A DNA stretch of 5,809 nt from Acidobacteriota bacterium (GTDB taxonomy: Bacteria > Acidobacteriota > JAAYUB01 > JAMOQF01). Positions 1 to 5,809 of this stretch are shown piece after piece. Position 1 is the first letter of the stretch, and each line of letters opens with the position of its first letter. Below the pieces are notes generated by a model. The model saw only the letters and a list, made by a program, of their open reading frames with translations, was not told where the DNA came from and ran no database searches. A program made the position numbers and the translations under genes. Location: NCBI GenBank assembly GCA_027040585.1, contig JALULU010000384.1, positions 1 through 5,809 on the forward strand. The letters run 5' to 3'.

Positions 1-149
1 AAAAAATTGACCTAAATTAAAAAAAGACCTTTTTACCGAATGTTAGAATATAAAAAAATTTTAAGAAAATTTTAAAAACCCTCAATAATCATCTGCCTGG
101 CACCTAACCTAAACTGTGCCTGGCACTATTTAAGAGTATTTTTATATTA
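1..149. other. Intergenic stretch downstream of mfd
   Basis: This AT-rich stretch follows the mfd stop codon and contains no supportable gene. It holds two copies of the GTGCCAGGCAC-type repeat at 94-126 and several A/T homopolymer runs. Reading on the minus strand there is no hairpin followed directly by a long T run, so I could not place an intrinsic terminator for mfd. The repeat pair could fold into a hairpin and is the only structured candidate. A five-base direct repeat (gacct) at 9-13 and 26-30 is too short to interpret. Confidence 0.6.
94..126. repeat. Two copies of the GTGCCAGGCAC-type repeat, downstream of mfd
   Basis: One copy is at 94-104 (tgcctggcacc) and the second at 116-126 (gtgcctggcac), separated by 11 bases. 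Both have the same orientation, but each unit is nearly self-complementary around a central T/A, so the transcript could pair the two with one central mismatch. The second copy extends to a 16-base match (aatagtgccaggcaca on the minus strand, 115-130) with the copy at 4090-4105. The pair begins 24 bases after the mfd stop codon. Confidence 0.85.
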
Positions 150-3100
150 TTAAATTTCTTTTAAAAAATTTTTTATAAAATTTAGATATTCTTCGGTATG
201 TTCAAATTCTTTTTTAATTGTCAAGACACCTTCAGGTGAAAATGTTGATGAATTATAAATGTTTAATATGGACATTATTTTTTCTGGTTTAACATTGGTG
301 TCTGGTGAAAATTTAAATTTAAGTATCTCTCCATATCTTTTAAGAGAAATAATTCCCTTTCTTTGCATTAAAAGTCTAATAGTTGTGAAGTCAAATAGGT
401 ATTCAAAACTTTTGGGAAATTTTCCATATTGGTCTCTTATCCTTTTTTTGAGTTCTTCAACCTCTTTCTCACTCCCTGCTGAAGCTATTTCTTTATATAA
501 TTTTATCCTTTCTCCCTTTTCGGAGATGTATTCCTCTGGTATATTCATTTTTATACCTAAAGAAATTTCAACTTCTTCTGATAAAAATTCCCTATTTCCT
601 CTTATTCTCTCAATTTCATTTCCAAGCCATTTACAGTAAAGTTCAAAACCAACCACATCTAAAAACCCGTGTTGCTGTGGCCCTAAAATATTACCTGCAC
701 CTCTTAGTTTCATGTCAAGGGCTGCAAGTTTAAAACCTGAACCCAATTCATTTAAATCCTTTAATGCCAGTAGTCTTTCTTTTGCTTTTTCTGAAAGTTG
801 ATTTATTGGAGGTGAAAGAAGATAGGCATAAGCTGGAACATCAGACCTGCCTACTCTTCCCCTTAATTGGTATAGTTGGGAAAGGCCAAACTTGTGTGCA
901 TCATTTATAAAAATTGTATTTACATTTGGCATGTCAATACCATTTTCTATTATTGTGGTGGTAACAAGTACATCATATTTTTTGTTTATAAAACTTATTA
1001 CTATATCTTCAAGTTCCTTTTCATTCATCTTGGCGTGAGCAACCGCAATTTTAGTGCCTGGCACCAATTTTTGTATATAATTTGCAATTTCGTAAATATC
1101 AAAAATTCTATTGTGTACGAAAAACACCTGTCCCCCCCTTTCCAATTCATTCCTTATACCACTTTCAATAATCTCGGGGGAGAATGTCAAAATATGAGTT
1201 TGTATAGCAAGACGGTTTATGGGTGGAGTTTCTATAACAGATATATTTCTTATTCCGCTAAGTGCCATATAAAGTGTTCTTGGTATAGGTGTCGCTGACA
1301 AATATAGAACATCTATTTTTTTATTAAACATTTTTATTTTTTCTTTGTGCCTGACACCAAATCTTTGTTCTTCATCTATAACAAGTAGACCAAGATCTCT
1401 AAATTTTACATCCTTTGAAAGAAGTCTATGTGTCCCTATAATAACGTCAATTTCACCTGTAGAAAGTTTTTCAATAATTTCCTTTTGTTCTTTTTTTGTT
1501 TTAAACCTGCTTAAAAATTCTATATTAACTGGAAAATTCACAAATCTTTTTTTAAATGTCCTGTAGTGTTGAAATGAAAGTACAGTTGTCGGTGTTAGAA
1601 AAGCAACTTGTTTTCCTCCCATTACAGCTTTAAATGCTGCCCTCATTGCTACCTCAGTTTTGCCAAATCCTACATCGCCACATACAAGCCTTTCCATAGG
1701 CTTTTCCTTTTCCATATCTGATTTAAGTTCCTTGATAGTCCTTATCTGGTCAGGCGTTTCTTCAAACTCAAAGTAATTTTCAAACTCCCTTTCCATGCCT
1801 GAATCCGATGGAAATGCAAACCCTTTAGCAACTTCTCTTTCCGCATAAAGCTTTATAAGTTCCCCAGCCATTTCTCTTATCCCCTTTTTTATCCGCTTTT
1901 TCATCCTTTCCCAATTTTTACTTCCCAATTTCTCTATGGTTGGATTTGATTCAAGGTTGTGTTTATATATGAGGTCAAATCTTTCAACGGGGACAAGTAC
2001 TTTATCTCCATCTTTGTACTCAATTTCCACAACTTCTTTTTTTATATTTCCAACAGTTATTTCCTTAATTCCCTTAAAAATACCAACACCATAAACTGCA
2101 TGTACTACAAAATCTCCATTTTTCAAATTTTTATAATCTGAGATAAGGGTTTCAAGTCTTCTTATATTTCTTTTTTGGTGAGTTATATCTGCTTTTGATC
2201 CAAAAATATCTTCTTCAGATAGAAATAAAAAATCTTCTAAAAAATAAAAACTTTTTGTTATATTTCCACTAAAAATGTAAAGAACTTTCTTTTGAAATTT
2301 ATTTATTTTATCCTCACCACTAATTGCATAAGGTATTTCGTACTCTTCTAAAATTTTTATCAGATGTTTCTTTCTTAAAGTGTTTGACAAGAAAATAAGG
2401 ATAGCCCTATTTTTATTTTTAAGTTCTTTCAGAAATCCCGTTATATTTAGCGATTTTTTAACAAATTGTTTAAATAAATCTTTTCCACTTTTTAAAAGTG
2501 AAAAATAACTCCTTCTTTTTTTTAATAAAAATTCTTCCAGAACAGATAATTCAATATAATTTTCTTCTAAAGGAAAAGAAAGTATCCCTTTGAAAATATT
2601 TTCTTCATATTTTTTATTTTCTTCATTAAAAAAATTTTCCTTTATTGCTTCATAAAGATTGTCATTAAAAATAATAAAATGAAAATCTTCATCGAAATAG
2701 CCAATTATTGAAGATTTAAATCCTTTGAATTTTCTTATTAAATATTCAATGCCCAGTGGGGTTTCCGCATTTTCTAACTCTCTTATAGTTAGGTAGAGAT
2801 GTTCTTTAAATTTTTTTTCTTTAAAATTTTCTTTTAAAAATTTTATGAAAGTTGGTTTTTCACTGTTTTCTATGAAAAATTGAGAAATGGGTAATAACGT
2901 TGCTAATTTTATTTCTTTTAAGGATAGCTGAGTAGTGGGGTCGAAATGTCTGATAGATTCAATTTCCTGTCCAAAAAATTCAAGTCTTATGGGAAATTCT
3001 TCTTGTGGTGGAAAAAAATCAACAACACCACCTCTTTTTGAAAATTCTCCTTTTTCAAAGACCTTTTCCTCTTTTATGTACCCAAAAGAAGTTAACAAGT

Positions 3101-3539
3101 TTAAAAGTTCTTCTATATTTATTCTAAATCCTTTTCTTAATTCTTTTGAAATATCAATTAAATTTAATGAAGAAATTATTTTAGTAATTAATGTCTGAGG
3201 CTTTAAAATTACTACATCAAATTTTCCTTCAATAAGATTCCATAGAGTTTTCAACCTTTCAATCTCAAGTTCTTGATGAGGGGAAATATTTTCATAACTA
3301 CTTTTATATGGTGGAAATGTTAGTATTTGGAGGCTTTTACCTAATAGACTTTTTGAAAGAGTTTCTATTTCATTTTTTATATTTTCTAAATTTTCATTGG
3401 TTATGACTATGGTTTTATGTTGAAGTGCTGAAATAGCTGTATATAAGCATTTTGCAGAAATTACTGTATCCGAAAAATATCTTATATTTTCCCTTTCTCC
3501 TTCAAATTTTAGGGGAAAATCATCGGTTTTAAACATCAT
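150..3539 (-). CDS. mfd: Transcription-repair coupling factor Mfd (TRCF)
   Basis: Mfd removes RNA polymerase stalled at DNA damage with an ATP-driven translocase and recruits UvrA to start nucleotide excision repair. At 1129 residues it is close to the E. coli protein (1148). The UvrB-like N-terminal module shows SPHQE at 86-90, GEFSKRGG at 164-171 and EIESIRHFD at 192-200. The RNA polymerase-interacting (CarD-like) domain begins near 470 with GDFVVHAVYGVG at 475-485. The translocase has Walker A GDVGFGKT (621-628), a DEEQ Walker B box (722-725), SATPIPRTL (748-756) and RGRVGRS (893-899). RGAGN (946-950) marks the C-terminal TRCF region. No core motif is missing. The start is one of two adjacent ATGs; an in-frame TAA two codons upstream rules out anything earlier. 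No Shine-Dalgarno site is visible and the start overlaps the end of rfaE2 by 11 bases, suggesting translational coupling. The middle (about 210-470) is lysine-rich and poorly conserved, as is usual for this family. Confidence 0.98.
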   Translation of the reverse strand: MMFKTDDFPLKFEGERENIRYFSDTVISAKCLYTAISALQHKTIVITNENLENIKNEIETLSKSLLGKSLQILTFPPYKSSYENISPHQELEIERLKTLWNLIEGKFDVVILKPQTLITKIISSLNLIDISKELRKGFRINIEELLNLLTSFGYIKEEKVFEKGEFSKRGGVVDFFPPQEEFPIRLEFFGQEIESIRHFDPTTQLSLKEIKLATLLPISQFFIENSEKPTFIKFLKENFKEKKFKEHLYLTIRELENAETPLGIEYLIRKFKGFKSSIIGYFDEDFHFIIFNDNLYEAIKENFFNEENKKYEENIFKGILSFPLEENYIELSVLEEFLLKKRRSYFSLLKSGKDLFKQFVKKSLNITGFLKELKNKNRAILIFLSNTLRKKHLIKILEEYEIPYAISGEDKINKFQKKVLYIFSGNITKSFYFLEDFLFLSEEDIFGSKADITHQKRNIRRLETLISDYKNLKNGDFVVHAVYGVGIFKGIKEITVGNIKKEVVEIEYKDGDKVLVPVERFDLIYKHNLESNPTIEKLGSKNWERMKKRIKKGIREMAGELIKLYAEREVAKGFAFPSDSGMEREFENYFEFEETPDQIRTIKELKSDMEKEKPMERLVCGDVGFGKTEVAMRAAFKAVMGGKQVAFLTPTTVLSFQHYRTFKKRFVNFPVNIEFLSRFKTKKEQKEIIEKLSTGEIDVIIGTHRLLSKDVKFRDLGLLVIDEEQRFGVRHKEKIKMFNKKIDVLYLSATPIPRTLYMALSGIRNISVIETPPINRLAIQTHILTFSPEIIESGIRNELERGGQVFFVHNRIFDIYEIANYIQKLVPGTKIAVAHAKMNEKELEDIVISFINKKYDVLVTTTIIENGIDMPNVNTIFINDAHKFGLSQLYQLRGRVGRSDVPAYAYLLSPPINQLSEKAKERLLALKDLNELGSGFKLAALDMKLRGAGNILGPQQHGFLDVVGFELYCKWLGNEIERIRGNREFLSEEVEISLGIKMNIPEEYISEKGERIKLYKEIASAGSEKEVEELKKRIRDQYGKFPKSFEYLFDFTTIRLLMQRKGIISLKRYGEILKFKFSPDTNVKPEKIMSILNIYNSSTFSPEGVLTIKKEFEHTEEYLNFIKNFLKEI
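1054..1065. repeat. GTGCCAGGCAC-type repeat copy inside mfd (Val-Pro-Gly-Thr)
   Basis: The plus strand reads gtgcctggcacc. On the coding strand this gives codons gtg cca ggc act for V826-T829, in the stretch LVPGTKIAVAHAKM of the translocase. From memory, E. coli Mfd has LVPEARIAIGHGQM here, so the copy replaces bases without adding residues. With flanks it matches the intergenic copy at 4133-4148 over 16 bases (aattggtgccaggcac). Confidence 0.85.
1347..1358. repeat. GTGTCAGGCAC variant repeat copy inside mfd (Gly-Val-Arg-His)
   Basis: The plus strand reads gtgcctgacacc. The coding strand ggt gtc agg cac encodes G728-H731 of the conserved FGVRHKE box that follows the DEEQ Walker B motif. The 14 bases ggtgtcaggcacaa are shared exactly with the copy in rfaE2 (3673-3686). 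The protein motif is standard for Mfd, so this could be chance, but the G/C-ending codons are unusual for such an AT-rich gene. Confidence 0.7.
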
Positions 3540-4002
3540 ATTTTATTTTTTCTATGATTTTTGAAGTTGAATAGCCATTTAAAAATTTAAGAGAGACACA
3601 CTTACCTCCGTTTTCTTCCACGATTTCTTTGCCAACAATATTTTCAACATTCCAATCACCACCTTTCACTAAGGTGTCAGGCACAATGTCTTTTATCAAA
3701 TTGTAAGGAGTATCTTCGTTGAAAATTACGACAAAATCAACAGGTCTGAGATTTGAAATAATGAACGCCCTGTCCTGCTCATTGTTAATTGGTCTTTTTT
3801 TCCCTTTAATTTTTCTTACTGAACTATCGCTATTAATACCAACAATAAGAATGTCTCCAAAGTTTTTTGCCTCTATAAGATATTCAATGTGTCCTCTGTG
3901 TAAGATATCAAAACAACCATTTGTGAATACAATTTTTTTTCGTTCCTTTTTTAATTTTTTTACTAAATTTTTGATTTCATCTCTTTTTATAATTTTACTC
4001 AT
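3529..4002 (-). CDS. rfaE2: D-glycero-beta-D-manno-heptose 1-phosphate adenylyltransferase
   Basis: This cytosolic nucleotidyltransferase converts heptose 1-phosphate plus ATP to ADP-heptose, the donor for the inner core of lipopolysaccharide. It corresponds to the C-terminal half of E. coli HldE; the kinase half is absent, so a separate rfaE1/hldA-type kinase would be expected elsewhere. The 157 residues match the usual stand-alone length. The family signature TNGCFDILHRGH is at 27-38 and contains the HxGH nucleotide-binding motif (35-38). RPINNEQDRA, the PDTLVKGGD box (108-116) and a C-terminal YSTS segment (144-147) follow in the expected order. ATG at 4002 is the first ATG and gives the N-terminal length normal for this family; no Shine-Dalgarno site is seen. 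The gene overlaps mfd by 11 bases. Related cytidylyltransferases share the HxGH fold, but the KGGD and YSTS boxes favour RfaE2. Confidence 0.93.
   Translation of the reverse strand: MSKIIKRDEIKNLVKKLKKERKKIVFTNGCFDILHRGHIEYLIEAKNFGDILIVGINSDSSVRKIKGKKRPINNEQDRAFIISNLRPVDFVVIFNEDTPYNLIKDIVPDTLVKGGDWNVENIVGKEIVEENGGKCVSLKFLNGYSTSKIIEKIKYDV
3673..3686. repeat. GTGTCAGGCAC variant repeat copy inside rfaE2 (Val-Pro-Asp-Thr)
   Basis: The plus strand reads ggtgtcaggcacaa. The coding strand gtg cct gac acc encodes V107-T110, the start of the conserved PDxLVKGGD box. The orientation relative to the gene is opposite to the two mfd copies, so the same element is read as VPDT here and as GVRH in mfd. 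Protein length and alignment are unaffected. Confidence 0.75.
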
Positions 4003-4037
4003 GTTGCCAATGATGTTAAAAATAAATAAAAAATAAA

Positions 4038-4066
4038 ATTTAATTTTGAAATATATTTTACATCAA
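4038..4066 (-). promoter_or_regulatory. Possible sigma-70-type promoter for rfaE2-mfd
   Basis: On the minus strand TTGATG (4061-4066) is followed after 17 bases by TTAAAT (4038-4043), 35 bases before the rfaE2 ATG. Each hexamer matches four of six consensus bases. The surrounding sequence is nearly all A and T, so such matches arise easily by chance. Location and spacing are the main support. Confidence 0.25.
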
Positions 4067-4093
4067 AAAATAGGGAGTATGCACAAAAAAATA

Positions 4094-4104
4094 GTGCCAG
4101 GCAC
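4094..4104. repeat. Intergenic GTGCCAGGCAC repeat copy
   Basis: The plus strand reads gtgccaggcac, with a 16-base match (4090-4105) to the copy downstream of mfd at 115-130. The ten bases gcacaaaaaa at its right side also occur 20 bases to the left (4081-4090), possibly the remnant of a decayed adjacent copy. Confidence 0.85.
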
Positions 4105-4135
4105 AAAAAAGGAAAGAAAAAAGTTTAAATTTAAT

Positions 4136-4174
4136 TGGTGCCAGGCACAATTCATAATTATATGCCTGGCACCA
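4136..4174. repeat. Perfect 12-bp inverted repeat built from two repeat copies
   Basis: The arms tggtgccaggca (4136-4147) and tgcctggcacca (4163-4174) are exact reverse complements around a 15-base AT-rich loop. Each arm is one copy of the short repeat in head-to-head orientation. RNA from either strand could form a stable hairpin, but neither side is followed by a T run typical of an intrinsic terminator. It lies 134 bases upstream of the rfaE2 start. Confidence 0.9.
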
Positions 4175-4292
4175 TATCACACATATTTAACATGCTTTTT
4201 ATAAAGTTACGTATGTTAAACAAAAATTTATTAACAACAATAGGAAGTGCTATATTTTATTATTTTTTAATGGATTAAAGGTATAGATAGGG

Positions 4293-4316
4293 AAGGGGAG
4301 ATAAATATCCCCCCTT
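4293..4316 (-). terminator. Hairpin downstream of the cytochrome gene, possible terminator
   Basis: In the minus-strand transcript the arms aaggggggat and atctcccctt pair over ten positions, with one G-U wobble and a four-base loop. The hairpin starts 12 bases after the TAA stop of the cytochrome gene. What follows is ccctatctat rather than a U run, so it is not a classic intrinsic terminator. It may be a weak terminator or a structure that protects the mRNA 3' end. On the opposite strand it has an A-C mismatch and only four Ts after the stem. Confidence 0.5.
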
Positions 4317-4328
4317 TTAACATTTTAT

Positions 4329-5809
4329 TTATTCTTTATCTGTTTCTTTTTCTTTGGTTTGTTTGTTTAATACATCTTCTGCCCAGAGTGCATATTTTTC
4401 TTTTGCGAGATGTTCAGGAACTCTTCCTGTTAGCCAAGCAAAATTCATTGGATACTCTTCTGGATGGAAAATTACGAAGAAGAAGTGCCATACAAGTATA
4501 GCAAGGGTTGCAAGGGTTGCTTCATACAAATGGACAATTTCAGAAATCCTTATCCACCAAACTGGCATGAATTTAGAGAAAAAGACTGGAAACCATAGAG
4601 TAAGTCCTGTAACAGCCATAACTATTGTACCCCATATGAGAGCCCAATATTCCATCTTTTCTGTGTAATCAAATTTTCCAAATTTTGGTTTTTCGCTTCT
4701 TAGCCCTAAATGGTACATAACATTTTGAATAGCGCCACTTAAATCTGAAAAAGTGAATATTATATCGGCTAATTGTTTTCTTCCATGTTTGTTAACTGCA
4801 AGATATATTATGTGCCATAAACCTGCTAAAATTAAAGTTACACCACAAATTCTATGAATGGTTGCCCTAATGGATTCAGTTATGCCAATATCATTTACAA
4901 GGAATTGAGCCCAGAATGAATGTGAAAATTTAAGCATAAATCCTGTTATTGCAAGTAGTGTGAATGAAACTGCAAGTAATACGTGTTGAATTATTTCCTG
5001 CATTGTAAACCTTGGAATAAGGTTTTCATCTTTTTCTTTTTTGTATTTCATTCTGATGTAGAAAAATAAAATAATTATGTTGTGTAAAGCCATACCGCCA
5101 ATTACAAGAATGATTAAAATGACATAAATGTTTTTGAAAATGCCAGCAAGTTTATTCGTATGGTAATTTCTTTCCGAATGGGTGTAACTCATTGCAAATT
5201 TCTGAGTTGCGCCTTCATGACATTTTGAACAAGTTTTTTGGACATTTTTCTTGTTTATTGAAGAGGCTATATTATCTTTTGGTAAAATATCATGTTTATT
5301 GTGGCAACTTGAACACCTTGCTGCGACTTTATTTTTGTTATATTGACTCATACCATGATAACTGCTTGCGTATGTTACAGGAGAGTTAAAAGCCTTTCCA
5401 AATTCTTTTCCCAATTCACCATTTCCATGACATTTCATACAGGTCAGATATTCAACGACGCCACTATTAATTATTGAGTTTTTGTTGTGTTTTCCTAAAA
5501 TTGCATGGTTATCATGGCAGTCAGTACAGGTTGGTGCAGCAGAGATACCTGAAATTAAAGCCTTGTAATGTATTCCCTTTTTAAATTCTTCTGCCTCTTT
5601 TTTATGGCACTGCCCACAAGTGTCAACAACGTTTTTTGCATTTACTTTTGATGTAGAATCAGAAGCATTTGTAGCTGTATGCGCACCGTGACAATCAATA
5701 CATGTTGCTGCTTTTAAATTTCCATGTGAAATTTGGTAGAAGTGTTCACTTTTTTTATAGGATGCAATTACATTTGGAAAACTTACTCCCTTTTCTTTAC
5801 TTAAATTTC
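4329..5809 (-). CDS. Multihaem cytochrome c fused to membrane cytochrome b (CbcL-like), 5' end beyond window
   Basis: The frame is open to the right edge, giving 492 visible C-terminal residues. An internal ATG at 5438 is not the start because it encodes the second residue of a haem motif. Six CxxCH haem c sites are visible: CIDCH (36-40), CGQCH (64-68), CTDCH (94-98), CMKCH (123-127), CSSCH (165-169) and CSKCH (193-197), forming three two-haem modules. Five predicted membrane helices follow at about 226-251, 271-293, 316-338, 386-409 and 426-448. Histidines at 275, 318, 332, 426 and 441 are candidate haem b ligands. The helix pattern and the HPEEYPMN end resemble cytochrome b subunits of the FdnI/b561 type. 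Lysine/arginine-rich loops place the haem c domain in the periplasm and the C-terminus in the cytoplasm. The inferred role is moving electrons from the quinol pool to periplasmic acceptors, as Geobacter CbcL does. The signal peptide and any further haems lie outside the window, and the partner and final acceptor are unknown. Confidence 0.92.
   Translation of the reverse strand, partial: NLSKEKGVSFPNVIASYKKSEHFYQISHGNLKAATCIDCHGAHTATNASDSTSKVNAKNVVDTCGQCHKKEAEEFKKGIHYKALISGISAAPTCTDCHDNHAILGKHNKNSIINSGVVEYLTCMKCHGNGELGKEFGKAFNSPVTYASSYHGMSQYNKNKVAARCSSCHNKHDILPKDNIASSINKKNVQKTCSKCHEGATQKFAMSYTHSERNYHTNKLAGIFKNIYVILIILVIGGMALHNIIILFFYIRMKYKKEKDENLIPRFTMQEIIQHVLLAVSFTLLAITGFMLKFSHSFWAQFLVNDIGITESIRATIHRICGVTLILAGLWHIIYLAVNKHGRKQLADIIFTFSDLSGAIQNVMYHLGLRSEKPKFGKFDYTEKMEYWALIWGTIVMAVTGLTLWFPVFFSKFMPVWWIRISEIVHLYEATLATLAILVWHFFFVIFHPEEYPMNFAWLTGRVPEHLAKEKYALWAEDVLNKQTKEKETDKE

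Larger units (their letters stand above)
4003..4328. other. Intergenic region between the cytochrome gene and rfaE2-mfd
   Basis: These 326 bases contain no supportable coding sequence or RNA gene. From right to left on the minus strand they hold a hairpin just after the cytochrome stop (4293-4316), an unremarkable AT-rich stretch (about 4175-4290), three short palindromic repeat copies (4094-4174) and a possible promoter (4038-4066). The gap and its hairpins suggest that rfaE2-mfd is transcribed separately from the cytochrome gene. Confidence 0.7.

Noticed and set aside
1..34. Intrinsic terminator for mfd from the A/T palindrome near 21-34
   Set aside because: The stem would be five A-T pairs around a four-base loop, too weak to support a call.
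259..3198. Open frames on the plus strand opposite mfd
   Set aside because: They lie antisense to a full-length conserved mfd, have low-complexity compositions without recognisable motifs, and are best explained as shadows of the real gene.
3529..4002. Bifunctional HldE
   Set aside because: The protein is 157 residues and holds only the nucleotidyltransferase domain, with no ribokinase-type kinase domain in frame upstream.
94..4174. CRISPR array
   Set aside because: The repeats are only 11-16 bases, irregularly spaced, in both orientations, and partly inside genes, with no cas gene present.
4003..4328. Small RNA or riboswitch in the intergenic gap
   Set aside because: Apart from the two hairpins, I see no conserved RNA core, tRNA cloverleaf or attenuator-like arrangement before rfaE2.
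3719..5389. Plus-strand open frames opposite rfaE2 and the cytochrome gene
   Set aside because: They overlap strongly supported minus-strand genes and show no family motifs of their own.
5436..5438. ATG at 5438 as the start of the cytochrome protein
   Set aside because: This Met is the second residue of a CMKCH haem motif, and the frame stays open to 5809 with three more CxxCH sites upstream.

Overview
The window is a strongly AT-rich bacterial segment in which every supported gene lies on the minus strand, so the gene order reads from the right edge to the left. A stand-alone heptose-phosphate adenylyltransferase gene for LPS points to a Gram-negative (diderm) cell. A multihaem cytochrome c fused to a membrane cytochrome b points to anaerobic respiration with a quinone pool. 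I cannot assign a phylum from the sequence. The very AT-rich coding style, the lack of clear Shine-Dalgarno sites and the abundance of a short palindromic repeat would fit an uncultivated anaerobic lineage, but that is a guess.

Right part (4329-5809): the 3' portion of a large cytochrome gene whose start lies beyond the right edge. The visible 492 residues carry six CxxCH haem c sites arranged as three two-haem modules. These are followed by a five-helix cytochrome b membrane domain. The layout resembles CbcL-type quinol:cytochrome fusions from metal-reducing bacteria.

Middle (4003-4328): a 326-base gap with no gene. It holds a 10-bp hairpin just after the cytochrome stop codon, three copies of a short GGTGCCAGGCAC-type repeat (two of them forming a perfect 12-bp inverted repeat), and probably the promoter for the genes to its left.

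Left part (150-4002): a two-gene operon with an 11-base overlap, rfaE2 (ADP-heptose synthesis) followed by mfd (transcription-repair coupling factor). Both genes look intact. The two products have no shared pathway, so their pairing is probably one of shared expression. Positions 1-149 lie downstream of mfd and hold two more copies of the short repeat.

The most unusual feature is the repeat itself. Eight copies of an 11-13 base near-palindrome with core GTGYCAGGCAC occur within about 4.1 kb. Five are intergenic and three lie inside conserved protein motifs of mfd and rfaE2, without adding residues. None is seen in the cytochrome gene.
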